Assembly (NCBI RefSeq): GCF_910592395.1
Contig: NC_088314.1
Coordinates: 16,033,998-16,097,997, forward strand
Reading direction: 5' to 3'
From: Lineus longissimus
Taxonomy: Eukaryota > Nemertea > Pilidiophora > Heteronemertea > Lineidae
Length of the DNA stretch: 64,000 nucleotides
The position numbers were made by a program, and so were the translations under genes. The notes under the pieces were generated by a model that saw only the letters and a program-made list of their open reading frames with translations, was not told where the DNA came from and did no database searches. Positions within the stretch are counted from its first letter, which is position 1, and every line of letters starts with the position of its first letter. This document shows, in pieces, positions 45,101 through 57,660 of this stretch.

Positions 45101-46421
45101 ACTCACTCGCACATTGTCTGGAGCATCCGCCTGAAGCTGCCGAATGACGTCACCATCTGGTGCCAAACCTCTGAAGTTGACCTCGGCTCGTCCTTTTCGT
45201 CCGTCTGTCGTAACTACTAGAGTCACCGTGCATCCAAGTTTCGGGTTGCCTTGGGATGATTTAATGTCAACATTCTGAGACCCAGTCGCTTCCATTGTTG
45301 ATCTTGGCACCATATCAAACAACACGAACGTCTCATTCATGTTCATGATGACATCAAAATCAGCGTCTCTGATGAGGTCGGCAAAATCTCCCCGGTAGTC
45401 GGCAACCAAAGCCTGGGCGTTGTCAGGTAACCCCCTTGAATCTTTGGTCTTCCTTCGATAGCTGATTTGTTTTCTGAAATGGAATTTGCATATTGTTAAA
45501 ATTCACCGAATACAATCCATTAAGGCCGATCCATGCAACAGCGGAATAAAACTCACCTTTCCATAAAGTTGCTAAGCCAATGTGCAGATGCATGGAAAAG
45601 GTACCGCAGGGGTCTCTGTTCTTGTCTTTCGGCCTTTGTTTCGTTCGGAAGCTCTGCCCACCATTGCCGAAATTCTCTTCCAGCTTGCCCTTTAATATCC
45701 TCACCGGAAACAGGGAAACCAAGTCTTCGGCGCTCAAGGAACCAGGTGTTCAAATTGTTTTCCATTTCGGGCCAGTATGCTGAAATAAAAAAGCTAACAC
45801 GTTTAACATCTTTGGAAATATTGATTGCCGATAACCACAGGTATGAACGAAATGTTAGTCCTATGAATAAAGGTCCCAGGAACAATAAAACTGATATTGT
45901 TAAAGGCATGGTCAGGGTCAGTCGCTTTGATGTATAGTGCGACTTATTCTTCCGTCCATGATACAGAAGCGGACTTATTCCGGTCAGTTTAGGCCAACAA
46001 AGAAGGAAATTCATTTAGCGAGGAATATAATGCTTGTAGAAACACTACCTTGTGCATCAGTGTCGTGTTGCCGTTGTCTCCTCCGTCTTCTATGGTCTTG
46101 AGTTGATCTATCTCTGAGGGCAAACAAGTCATCCTGTGTGCTTATCCAACGTCTAAATGTCTGCGGTGCTATGCGGTGGTGTCTAGCAAAGGATGTCGCA
46201 GTTTCAGCATGACGTAATCCTATAGCATGCTCCAATTGGTATGTCTCGATAAGGTCAATCTTCTGATTGAGACTGTAGCTTTTCTGGTGCCTACGTGCAC
46301 CAGGTACAGCCTGGTTAGCATCATCTACATCATCATCATCATCATCATCATCATCAGTAGTGGTATCAGGGTCAGGGCTGTCAACATCATCTCCATGCTC
46401 CATTCCATACGTTAAGATCAT
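45089..46421 (-). pseudogene. pogo-like transposase, intron-containing, 3'-truncated, first Asp changed to Asn
   Basis: Exon 1 (46421-46049) has an acidic Asp run (45-bp GAT repeat), then a psq-type helix-turn-helix (SYSLNQKIDLIETY; RIAPQTFRRW). Exon 2 (45779-45557) is the CENP-B-type domain (FRQWWAELP). Exon 3 (45473 down) starts the catalytic core. Donors CAAG|GTAGTG and GAAAG|GTGAGT and T-rich acceptors give in-phase joins (phases 1 and 2), so splicing looks sound. The first catalytic position reads NMNETF where the related copy at 17672 has NMDQTF, an Asp to Asn change expected to abolish catalysis. Coding ends near 45095 in or beside a donor-like GTGAGT; the remaining core is absent, and a young LTR element lies just beyond. 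Confidence 0.75.
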
Positions 46422-47979
46422 CAGGGTGCCTGCTAGGCCTCCCTACAAAATCCATCGCATTGCGTGCATCTTACCAGAAGAACATGGTCAAAGCAATATG
46501 GCAGACAACAATTATGACATTTGACACGAAAGTGCCCTTTATTGGATTTCCCCCACAAGAAAACGAGTCCATAATCGATTAGATCAAATAAATTCATTTG
46601 AAAGACTCTGGATTGGTCAACCATTTACATGGACTTACGTAACTTCAATAATCATCACCCTGACTGCATGGATTACTGGCCCTGACCGCGACCAAGCGTT
46701 ATTGAATTGACAACATTTACAAGGTTGTCTTCCTATAACCATTGATTAATAGAATTGGCTGTCATATTGAATGTTTGCAGCCCGACGGTAAAAAACTACA
46801 GACTGCCATGTTTCTGGACTTAGTCACTTTCGAGCCATTTTCCTGGCGCTCGGTTAAGTGGGAGAAGACAGTATCTTGCCACTTCAATATTCTCCATACC
46901 ATAGTCAGCTCTCACACGAAGAGGGCATCCATTCAACGAAACTGCTCCTTTGAAATGATCACACACTACTAACTGCAGCACGATTGTTAGTCGAACAATG
47001 GAGATATGAACAAAGCCTGGAATATCCCTCCATACCACCATGGATCGCGAAACCCCAGGGATCAATAAGTAATTGTGATTTCCATTGATGTGCCGGTTGA
47101 TAAAAAAGATATTTCAGGATTTTCATTTTGCACTTAGGTCAATTATTGTGAAGGTAAACTGAATGTCTCAAGAGGAATTAGTCATACCCTGTTCAGAAAT
47201 GTATGGTTAGAAACGGCATGATCTTTGACTACAATGATACAACATACATGTATATTATATATACATGTATATCTAATTCCCGAGACTAAAACTGCAAAAT
47301 TGGCCAGGCTTTGGTCCTGTAAATGTACATGTACATCAGCATATCAGGCAGATCATAACATATGCCGCCTCCACGCAGTGCTAGAGTGTGCATGTACAGG
47401 TACACGTACACGTAATGTCCCTCGGATGTTTCTTTTTAAAATGTCTACCTGATGAAAACCTATCCCAATAAAACAGAGCAAGAGGATGACAGTGTCGTTG
47501 TCAATACAAGGCTTGAACACCTCAAAAGAACTATTCTTGAATAATATTTTTTGCTACCAATAGTTGCAAAATAATCTTTGTACCAGATATAATGTGGTGA
47601 AGGGACAGTGTGTACTCTGCGGTATATCACATGCCGGCGCCTCAAAGCTCGACCAACTGGGTCAATTCTTGTTAGGCTTTTTCTTATTCTTGATCTCTGG
47701 ACTAGAATAACTGAAATTAAACAAATTAAAGCATTTTACATCTTGACACCTGTCTTTGACATCACAACACATCGCTTGTATTGCAGAAGAATAAAACAAT
47801 GATGGCCATATGAATTGAAATGGGAAAATAATATGCGTCAGGGTTCAGAATCATTCATGCCCACAGCCAATCAGGTAAGAGGCCTTGGCCTGTTCAGTGC
47901 ATATTCTACTGGTAGCGCTCATGCTCTGAATTAATGAACCGGTCCTAGGGTATAAATACTGTACATGTAATTTCCTTTA
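46422..47979. other. Intergenic, nothing recognised
   Basis: It has a palindromic TACATGTATAT...ATATACATGTA stretch near 47247-47272. No gene was recognised. Confidence 0.5.
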
Positions 47980-48384
47980 TTAAGGGTTGACCATTATCAT
48001 AAGTGTTTCTCGACATCGTTGGCTAATCAGACGAATGCGCCCAAGTTCTTCATCTAATTCGCTGTCAGTTGTACCAGAATACTCAACTTTAGATGATTCA
48101 AATGAAGATCCACTGCGACGATTCCGCAATGTCCTTTCACTGACACCTGAAGCAATTGACCACCAGTTGAATCCCATTCCCCAAAGTTGTTTGGCTTGGT
48201 GTGCAGGGATGTCGATTGATGGACGACCAGGTAATCCAGTCCTTATGAGTCCATCATGTCCATGATTAGGCGTTTCTTTTTTTTCTCGCACATTTGCAGT
48301 AGTACCAGTATTTGGCAAACTGGGTGTGGAGGTGATGAGCAAGGATGAAATCGTGTCATCAAATCGTAGTCGAACGTCAAGCAA
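47980..48384 (-). pseudogene. Possible HTH exon of an integrase-like transposase
   Basis: The open frame of about 134 codons includes GLPGRPSIDIPAHQAKQLW, then GFNWWSIASGVSERTLRNRR, a basic helix-turn-helix that closely follows the pattern GRPxxxI...QL..L...GFS...IA..LGVS..TLxRR seen in eukaryotic integrase-like (IS3EU-type) transposases. An acidic helix (TDSELDEELGRIRLISQR) comes next, also as in that family, and then the similarity stops. No catalytic core lies downstream within reach. The N-terminal part before the motif may be non-coding. The match is from memory of family patterns. Confidence 0.4.
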
Positions 48385-51000
48385 CAGAACTAACAGATAG
48401 TTTAAGAGTGAATTACCTTGAGTTCGTTGAGCTTCTGTAGCAATGGTGCAGCAATCTTGGCATAGTCGTTTATTTTTCCCCGATAATATTCAGCAACATT
48501 GACCTCAATGTGTTTATTCAGGCACGAGAAGGCTACATTGTAAGAGACTGAAAAGCCTGCAGCACCCTTTTAAAAAGCTAGGGCGATAAAAAGATATTCC
48601 AGATGCAAGCGTCGATGTCCTGTCAGATATGAGACACCCCTATTTGCAAATATGTGTACCTTTATCTTGCCCACCTAACTACTATTACTGCCTATAGACT
48701 CCCGTTAGTTTAATAAAACCTTAGAGTAACCAGACTGGTTATTCTAAGTTTAAACTTGACTCTTCATGGCCATGAAATGAAGGCATTTTACAAAGAAACA
48801 GCGACATAGATGAAATGAAATTGCAATTTAAGTTGCCAATCAGCGGCCCCATTCCAACAACAACTGTCGTCATAGGTACTGTCACAGTGACAAAAATCGC
48901 TCGTTACGATGGCGCCAATATACGGTTTTGCATTGAAGTACAACACTATGCATCATCAGACACGCCAGAAGAAACTTCGTACATTGAGCATGTAGCCTAG
49001 CCCTACCGTATACTGAAACTATTATGTCCATGTCAGAATGGGCATTGCATACATGATACAATGCACAGTAATGACTAATGTATTGTATGTATGCAGCCTG
49101 CAAGCCACCGAACGCGTGGCTGAGACACCATCATGACTTTGCATGCTTACCAGCAGATAGAGCAGAGACCAACGATGGTGAACTCCCAGTTTATCATGAT
49201 ACTAAATGTATATAACATCTATAAATTGGCTGTGGACCATCATCATTCACGATGAACAGATCATGTAGTAAAACCCAGATGGCGCTGTTATCTCTATTTC
49301 AGAAAAATTGCAGATTAGTCATTTTGTGAAATCATCGCCGTTGTGTTACAGAACCGTACGCATTGCCTAAAATCTTTACCTTTACATGTAGACGAAAACA
49401 TTTTTTGCTATGTTCTCTCATTATTCATATCCGTCAAGTGATACTCGATCTGGTTCATGGCATGCTATTTTAGCGATGATGCTTGGTAAAATGACCCTCC
49501 AGCTCGCTAAGTACTGTCATAATTCTGTCCAACTGCCATCTTTATTTTGCACTTCGACGTTTTGTAGTTCTGGTAATATATTTTGCATATTTTGACTGAT
49601 TTCAAGAATGAATCATATGTGCAGTTTTTCTTGTAACTGATATTACAAAAGAGTACGCATTCCCTGAAATCTCTGGCTTTAAATTGCCTGTCAAGAACGG
49701 AAACGCCAAGGTCACGAAGAGGGCGTCGACTTAATTTGAGGCACCGAATTTCTGACTGCTTCATCAGAATAGTAACGCTGAAGTGCTCGACTGGCTCTAA
49801 AATGTTATATGTGGAACAAGGGGAAAATTGGGAATTAAACAGACATTGAATGGTTTTCAGGTTAACATGAACTAGAGAAACCGCTAAGAAGACAGAAAAA
49901 GGCACCTTACTAGTGTAGTAACACATCACTCTTTTAAATTGTTTTTTTTACCTCGTAGGGACAGTTTTCGTTACGGTACCAAACATGCCAAAAGCTAAAA
50001 ACAGTGCCGTTTTCACAAGCGATGGGTAAATTCTGTTTTAAGTGATTGGTTTAACTTGGTAAATTTAACTGACTACAAAGCCGGTGAAAACGACGAAACA
50101 GCGACTGTAAGACGCTGTCCTAGCGAAAGCTTAACCTCAAAGTCCTCAGTGATCCAAATAATTCAACATTGCTTGGATAATATTTCCATGTGTTCGCCAA
50201 CAGTATGAAAGTTATGTTTCACTGTTCGTTTGATAAAAACACTTGGTTACGTATTAGTAAGATTTTGAGGGCTTTGCACGTCCCTACAATACGACACTGT
50301 TTGCCCGACAGTTTAAGTGTTGAAGTTGCCAATATTTTGCATATAATTGTGGTGATGTATTCGCCAAAAAGTGAAGGAAGAAAATAAATAAGAGTTACTA
50401 ATTCTTACTTAATTACTAATAGCTGATGATTACGTCCGTCTTGCATTGATGACTAAATTGCTCATCCACTTCAGTGAATGATAATGTCCTCTATCATTTA
50501 TTGTGTTCCTGTGAAGACGTCATTAGAATTGTACTTAAATGAGGTAGTATTTGGCAGAAATGTTTCAGAGCAACATTCACAATATAGATGAACCGCTTAG
50601 GATTTGTTCATGAAGTAAAAAGGGTATGCCACGCGCATATTCTTTACTTCACGAAGATGATCCCTCTGACAGTACTTCAATCTTTCATGGGTTCTTTAGG
50701 CAACTAATATGCTATACGGCAAAAAATTATTCTTGATAGTAAGTATCCGTATCAGCTGAGTGTAAATTAATATAATTTGTCTTTATGAACTGTATTTTGC
50801 ACCAATTGATGGGTACCTGAATACAGTTGCGCATCTGTTTCTGTCCCGCTATATCATACATGTATAAGTATAACAAACTGGGATACCTCCGTCTTCTGTT
50901 TCGAATTCACATCAACAAATGTCAAAGAAAACATTGCATATTTTTGCGAAACTTCTCATGAACTGTACTTTGAAAAGTTGCCTTCAAATTTTATTTATTG
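48385..51000. other. Intergenic, nothing recognised
   Basis: No coding frame or paired repeat could be supported over 2.6 kb. Confidence 0.5.
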
Positions 51001-51008
51001 TTTTATAA

Positions 51009-51206
51009 ATACGGTGGAACCTCTCTTAGTGGACACCTCTCAATTAGGAGACCAAGGTTTTATAATTATAAGGACACTGTTTTTGGTCCCAAACCTACCA
51101 TCTTCATTCTAATTGACCTCTGTAATCAGGATACCTCTCCAATAAGGACAGCATATGTCAGTCCCAATGGTGTCCTTAATAGAGATGTTCTGGTGTATTG
51201 GTAAAT
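51009..51206. repeat. Tigger/pogo-type terminal fragment
   Basis: ACGGTGGAACCTCTCTTAGTGGACACCTCTC... followed by repeated ...GGACACTG, CCTCTCCAATAAGGACAG and GGTGTCCTTAATAGAG phrases is the typical look of Tigger/pogo MITE ends, with internal repeats of the AAGGACA word. No partner end was found. Confidence 0.5.
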
Positions 51207-52344
51207 CTGGTGATACATCTCAGAATCGTCTTACCAGATGATACTGACAAATTATTGACATGTGACCAGTGTTGTGCGAGAATTACCTGATAACGATAAG
51301 TAAGATAAAGTAAAAAGGGGAATGCGGCTTATTCCGTTCTGAGTTTGGTAGAGTTCTATCCAAAAACATTACATAATTTCCTGATAAAGAGAATGGGCCA
51401 GTTCAGAAAGAAGCCTTTTCATTAACAGTACGCGGTAAACTGGTCCCTGCGACTAAAGATAAATCGTCCTTTCTCGATTTGACTGACCAATGCCATCCTC
51501 CTCTCTGAGCACACAGATATATTGAAAGTGTGTTGTCAAGAAAGATATCATCAGCATTTGTCGTCTAAATTAATGTACGGTGGCCTTCATCATGATACCG
51601 CCAATCACATATCTCCGTTGGCTGAAGGAACCTGAATGTTGGTGGTCCACTGAAAAGGTTGGAATGATCGAGGACCAGAATTGAATCACTGAGAAAATCT
51701 TGAAAGCAGGTTTTCGTTTGCTAAAGACGTAACGAATTCTCTGAAAGTGTTATATAGTTCTTTTCCTCAAAACCTCATTAAAACATAGTCCATGGGCTGG
51801 TCGTGCCATGCACATACTCCAGTTTCATTTATCCAAACCGTATCTAAATATTAAAGAAATATCACTTATCATACATAGTGGGTGATTTCAAAGATGGTTT
51901 TTTATTTTTAACACTGGGATTTAATGTTAATCTTAGTGCTTATCTGTGGCAATTAATCCTGCTATCATAGCTTCGACCCACATAATATTTGCACTATGAA
52001 TTTTGCAGGTTCGGATAGGATGATTGTTCAATTGACCTACGAATTCATTTAAGGCACGATTTATTCTGGGAGAATAGACATAACGCACAGCAGCAACATG
52101 AATTCTTTTAGTATCGGTCGGTGATACCAGCATTTTCCTTATAGAAGAAAATGTCATTAAAAATACAAGTTACATCCTCAATTACATCAAGCCATAGTCT
52201 ATCAATCCGCTGGTTATGGGTAGAAAGACCAGTTATAAACTGCCCCTATTCAGTCCACGAGTGTTCAACATAATATACTCTAGTTTCGTCTTTCTAAGGT
52301 ACCTTCATTAAGCCCAGGTTAGCCCGCCTCCAACATACAGGGCA
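51207..52344. other. Intergenic, nothing recognised
   Basis: The left flank of the DIRS element. Confidence 0.5.
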
Positions 52345-52413
52345 TATTCCGAGTGGTGTGACGTCACCAAGCGTGTTCGAAGCGAGACCAACTTATTCAT
52401 ATGTTCTTTGGAA
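52345..52413 (+). repeat. Split direct repeat A1
   Basis: Starts TATTCCGAGTGGTGTGACGT and ends TTCTTTGGAA; its copy A2 lies at 62869-62937. Confidence 0.9.
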
Positions 52414-52493
52414 CGCACGGGCGCAGGACGTGCGTCCAGCGCGCTGCGGCAGTTCGACCGGCCAACTGGGATTGGCTGTGCTTGGTAAGTATT

Positions 52494-52795
52494 TGAACCT
52501 TGCGGTTCGGGTGGTAATCTTTCAAAGATGGACCACACTTGATTGGGAATCATTAGATTGCCCATAGTTGAACCTTTCGGAGGTTAACAAATTGGATGGC
52601 GATCTTGGCGAAGATGGGCCACAGATGGTGGGGATCTTCGGGATCGCCTACGCATACTAGCTAGAACCTTTCGGAGGTTTAGTTTTGGAATGGTAATCTT
52701 CTCGAAGATAGGCCATAGGGATTCATACTTGAACCTTTCGGAGGTTAAATTTGGATGGCGCTCTTTGCAAAGAGCACACGCACACTGAGAACCTC
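52494..52795 (+). repeat. Tandem hairpin repeats in the DIRS leader
   Basis: There are four degenerate units of about 60-95 bp (52494, 52570, 52663, 52732). Each begins with GAACCTTTCGGAGGTT (first unit GAACCTTGCGGTTC), a 5-bp hairpin with a TTCGG loop, then GGATGGCGATCTT and its complement GAAGAT, forming a second hairpin. Position between A1 and gag suggests a role in RNA packaging, translation or priming (inference). Confidence 0.75.
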
Positions 52796-53388
52796 AAGAA
52801 TACTACCTAGTATCGAAGGCGGAGGAAATGATAGATTATTTGGCTCGACCATTTTGGAAACCATTCCGGTTTCTTTGCTTGGGTGATGTTTGGCGATCTA
52901 ATATGATCCTTCCCCCCAGCTATCATGGTGCAGGCACTTGGTGCAGACATTCAATAAAATGTATGTTTAGGAAAGCCCAAGCGCTGAGAGCAATAAGAGA
53001 TTGTTGCGGCTATTGTTTTTGGGTCGCTGGTAGGGTGTAGTGTAGGGGCTTTATATAATCTATAGGGGCAATCGGCTTACGACCCCGGTCATAGTTCAAT
53101 GGAGTGGAGCGGTTTTGTTGTTCGTTTTCGTTTGGCCCTTTTGTTCCCGGCGAAAGAAGGAGAAGTCGGAATGTCGACGTGTCTTTTGTTTGGAGAGTCA
53201 GTGTTTTTCCTCTTACCCTGAAAGGTATCGGGGAGTATGTTTCGGGTTGTTGTTGGTGCTCGGCGAGGGGATATTGCCCGAAGGCGGAGATTACATAAGA
53301 GAGTCATTTGACAACGTGTTGAGGGTCCTTGAGATCAGAATCAATTCTTGGGTGCGCGTAGGGCGAGCCATTCGCTACTTGATTCAAG

Positions 53389-55065
53389 ATGACGGACACA
53401 TCGGACAACGTTGCTTCTGTCGCGGGCCCATCTACCCCGAAGCTCCGGGATAGACACTCTCTGAAGGGAAAAGACATCTTACCGGTCGTGTTGCGGCTGA
53501 AAGCGTTAGAACAGGTACCGGAGGAGGATTTTGCAAGTCCCTCAAAACGCTACCCGTTGGCAACATTCACGGAAAAGGACTTGGAGAAGCAGATCCTGGC
53601 GCTAACTGGATATGAAATGAAGGTAGGAATTTCCCCCTTTTTTTCCTTTGGTTTGGGGGTCACTGTTTTTTGAATGGTGAGGCTAGACCCTTATTGGGGA
53701 ATATAGCCGATGGAAACAAATTTTAGAAGTTTAGCCAGCCGACTACGGATGAAAGCCTCCAGGTCTCAAAGAGGCAGACTTGTCTTTGTTTTGTTTTTTC
53801 TCCGTTTCTCAGAGGATGATGACGATGGTAATTGTAGGTAATGGTGATGATGATGTTTCCGGTGATGATGATGATGATATAGACTGATAAAGTATACATG
53901 GTGTTTTTTTTCTTTCTTTCCCATATCAGGTTCTATTGGACATGGGGGCGAAAGAAGACACGTTTCGTAATAAGAGACTGGTTGTACACTGCGCTATCAT
54001 GGAGGCGAACCAGGGCGGAGCTCCAGACGCCCAGGTCTTGTCCACGGGAGCCACACTGACGCCAGAGGATAAGGGAAAAGGGAAAGGCACAAAGAGGGTA
54101 AGTGTTGGGGCCCTCTCTTTTTTTCCCGCAAAAAGGAAAGTGTTTAATTGAAAGGTGATGACGCTGCATGGCAGGTAATGGCGTATTTGAGGTTATTCCT
54201 TTCCCTGCATAGGCTAAACCTAGGTCATATAGCGTAGGTGACTATCGGAACATCAATATTATAGGGCAACGAAACTAACACGCCAGGCAAACACGGAATT
54301 ACCATTGACCACACGATATACTGTTAGTGATTAAGAATTTGAAAGGCGCGGTTGTTTTGGTTTTTTTTACCTAAAAACTATGGCCTTTTTCAGGCGGCTC
54401 CGCACGACGATTCTGGGGAAGCGCAGCCGAATTCGGTTTCCGGCTCTACTGGCTCTACTAAGACTGCTTCGACCACGGACGGTGCTGACGGTGGCGATCG
54501 CTTGTCCAGAATGGAGGCGGACCTAAAGAATCTAAAGGAAGCCGGGGATGCGGGATCGGTGCAATTCGCGCTGAAGCAGGTGAGGGCCCTGGCTTTAAGA
54601 TCTTCCACGGATAACGGTGTTTTGTTGGCCTCTATGGAAACTCTACACGACGCGGCCGTTATTGCCGGAAGTTCGGAGGCTTCGCTGTACAAGATGACTT
54701 TAAAGGCTTGCAGGGAGAACGATGGGGCGGGTTACCCACTGCACACGCTTGTTACTAAAATGATCGGGGATGAACAGTCGAGGAAAGCTCAGACGGCGAT
54801 CGATGCTTGGCAAAAATCCGCTCGCAAAGCTAAGAAAATGAAAGAAGAGAACGAGGAGAGGAAAAAACCGGGGAAGTGGGATCATTCTGGTGAAAAATCT
54901 ACCTCTCCTTGGTCCCACGCTCAGGGTTATGGAGCGAGGGGCAGATCATATGGGGGAAGAGGGAGGCGAGGGGGCTCTTCGGGCTGCTTTGTCTGTAAAT
55001 CATTAGATCATTTTGTACGTGATTGCCCTCATAATTCATATAACAAGGTGGTTAAGAAGGAATAG
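53389..55065 (+). CDS. DIRS gag-like protein, three exons
   Basis: Exons 53389-53622, 53930-54097 and 54394-55065 are all in phase 0 with good borders (ATGAAG|GTAGGA, AAGAGG|GTAAGT, acceptors CATATCAG and TTTTTCAG). They give 357 codons plus a stop with no break. Exon 1 begins at an ATG and codes TDTSDNVASVAGPSTPKLRD; exon 3 codes a helical core (RMEADLKNLKEAGD...ALKQVRALALRS), an RG-rich stretch (ARGRSYGGRGRRGG) and a CCHC knuckle CFVCKSLDHFVRDC near the C-terminus. It should bind element RNA. Introns in a retroelement that moves through RNA are noteworthy. An ATG in exon 3 would give an unspliced shorter product as an alternative. Confidence 0.75.
53809..53883. repeat. (GAT)n microsatellite in gag intron 1
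   Basis: Interrupted GATGATG repeats, within the predicted intron. Confidence 0.8.
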
Positions 55066-55094
55066 GTCGGTAATTTGTTACAAATGGCTTCCGT

Positions 55095-55157
55095 GAGTTG
55101 TTGTTTTTTTTTTTGTTTTTTTTTTTCCCTTTTTTTTTTTTTTTTCTTTCTTTGTAG
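55095..55157 (+). promoter_or_regulatory. Long pyrimidine tract ending in TTTCTTTGTAG
   Basis: About 60 T-rich bases end in a consensus 3' splice site at 55157, between gag and RT. It implies a spliced RT message. The frame that follows matches the RT frame but stops at 55248-55250, so exon use is unclear; another acceptor (ATTACAG, 55535) precedes the conserved RT part. Confidence 0.5.
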
Positions 55158-55472
55158 GAGGTAGTTTACTTGGGACAAGACCTCGGAGGGATGAATAGTG
55201 CCCCTCATTCACCTAGTAACAATTCGTCTATCAGACGCCCTCACTGGTGAATAGGAAATTCGGGCAATCGGGCTGACTATCATGGCGGCATGCCGCGCTA
55301 ATGGGTCCATCCTTTAGGTCTAAAGTGTGTTGTGTCCATTATCAGCTCTGGCGTAACGATCTAGGGGACCATGATTTTCCGCTATCTGGGGATACTAAGC
55401 CTCGTGGGTAACACCACCTTGAGATGGCGGGGAGTTTTAGGTCTGCCTCTGTGGTCTTAGAGACGCGGTTGG

Positions 55473-56740
55473 TTGGGAAATAATGCTCTTTCCCGGATAC
55501 CCATATTGACTTATATTCCTCTTGATATATTACAGGAGGTTCCACAGTGGGAATATTGTGAGGCATTTGATCCTGTCCGACTGGTCTCGGAACGCCGTGA
55601 ACCGCGTTTCTCAGACTATAGGGGTAGGCCTACTACTGCCCTGCCTCTGAGTATGGAGAATATTCTGGAAAACGACTGGTCTTCACAAACGGATTGGGAA
55701 GCACGCATGGGGAATCTTAGACTGAGAGATCCGAACCACTTTGTTTCGGGTCAGTTGCATTCTGAATTAAAGAACTGGGAGTTTCTGTTGAGGGTAGTCG
55801 ACAATGATGAGTCACGCATGGTCAAGGACTGGTTAAACAATGGCGTTAATGTAGAAAGTTTCTTTCGGCCCTACAAAGGTGTTTTCAAGGGGATCCGGCT
55901 CAACTCCGACAGACCGCCAACTCAAATTTTTTCAAACTATGAAAACTGCATTAAATTCAAGGGCGAGATCATTAAGCATTTAGAGGAGGGTCTTAGAAGT
56001 GGGGCTCTTGAATATGTTGGCAGAGTGGGGGAGGTCAAGCCACCACATTTGGTTATGCCTCTCCTCATGATCGAGGGATCAAGGAAAAATCGTCTGTGCC
56101 ATGATGAGCGCTTTCTAAATTTGTTCATGAAACACATGCCATTCACCCTGGAGGGTCTGTCGCTTTTACCAACCTTGTTGGAGGAGGGCGATTACATGGC
56201 CTCCTCGGACGAGAAGTCTGCTTATCAGGGGGTGCGTTTATCAGAGAACTCGAAGAAGTATTTTGGGGTCCAGTTTGGCGGTTTTTACTTCCAATACACG
56301 GTGTTACCATTCGGCTGGAGTATCAGCCCTTTCGTGTACCAAACCGTAGGGATGCAGGTTACCACTTTGCTAAGAAGCAAGGGAATGATAACCACTCAGT
56401 ATTTGGACGACCGGTTTCTAGGCCCTTTAGTGGGGGTGGAGAGGCCAGCAGGGGTGAGCACGGGGTGGTCGATTTACTATAACGCTGTAGTCCTGTCGTG
56501 CCTGGGTTTTACAATAGAGTTTTTAAAGTCGGTGTGGTTTCCAGTATTGAAGATGATACACTTGGGTTTGATCGTCCATTCGGACTTGAGGGTGTTTGAG
56601 ATTCCGCAAGAAAAAAAGGACTCTTTCAGGGTGTTGAGGGAATCTATTTTGGCAGACGACTTCGTCCATGTGAAGTCCCTTCACAAGCTAATGGGCAAAT
56701 GTAACTCGTTTTGTCTCTGCATCCCAGTAGCTAGGTTGTA
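55473..56740 (+). pseudogene. DIRS reverse transcriptase, cut by Tc1 insertion
   Basis: The open frame carries the DIRS-type reverse transcriptase: NWEFLLRVV...FRPYKGVF, KGEIIKHLEEGLRSGALEYV, VMPLLMIEGSRKNRLCHDER, DEKSAYQGVRLSE, FQYTVLPFGWSISPFVYQ and the catalytic QYLDDRF, then the thumb and connection (HSDLRVFEIPQEKKDSF, LHKLMGKCNSF). It is intact up to the TA at 56739-56740 where the Tc1 element entered; beyond that the ORF only reads transposon TIR. The RNase H half resumes in register at 59893. The true start is uncertain because an acceptor at 55535 lies inside the frame. Confidence 0.9.
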
Positions 56741-57660
56741 CACCCTTGTCGGAAAGTTTAAGGACACCAGTTTTTTACAATTTTCTCAAAAACTACTGGG
56801 CCAACTGGAACCAAAGTTTTATCATATCTGGATAAACTTCTTTGGTATTATTTGCAATAGGTTTGGTTTTTATTATCAATTAGGTAAAAACGTTATGGCC
56901 GTTTTTCCAGAGGCATGTTTTTTTTACTTTTTTGTCTGCAAGTTTTTCTGCCGTTTTTTTGCAACATCATCTGGACACAATAACCAAAGCAACTCTAAGC
57001 ACAGATTTGTTGTTAAAAAATTGTTGGAAAGCACCACTTTTTGAGGTTTTTGTCCCCAAAAATACTCCCAATTGCTATGACTTTTCAGCAACTCTCGTAA
57101 TGACCCCTCGGACCAACGGCATTGTCTGCCTGGGTTTGGTAACTCCTATTGATATGGTAATACTCTGGTCAGGAACTTTCTCCACTTGAGTGAATCAGAC
57201 TGTAACTGAACTGTGTCCTACCACAGTGTGTAGGCTGAAAAAGTCAGGGCAATGCAATTGGAGCGATTCAAAAAATGTTTTACATGATGGAGTTCTTGTC
57301 ATACTGAAGAAGTTTTGGTTGCTACACCAAATTCTAAAAGCTAACTCGACTGGTGCACATTAGGTTCCGTTAAAATTTGTAATGAGTGTGGGAGGTAGGC
57401 CTCCACATACTACTACAGTGTTTACCATCTCGTTCTGCTTCTGCGCATTTCTCTGTGTTATTGTGATCAAAAATTATTTTCAAAGTCTGGGGGGGGGGGG
57501 GTACCAGTATATGGATGACTGTGACTGCACTGCGACTTTGATGAGCAAAATAAGATAAAAAGATAATAATGTAGCACACAACTGTTTTTATTTTTATCAC
57601 CACAACTACAGCTCAAACTACTTCCTGGTCAGCTCGTAATATTCCATTCAGTCAAAACAG

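Noticed and set aside
48815-49000. Small plus-strand ORF as a gene
   Set aside because: 61 codons without signal, domain, splice site or repeat; indistinguishable from chance.
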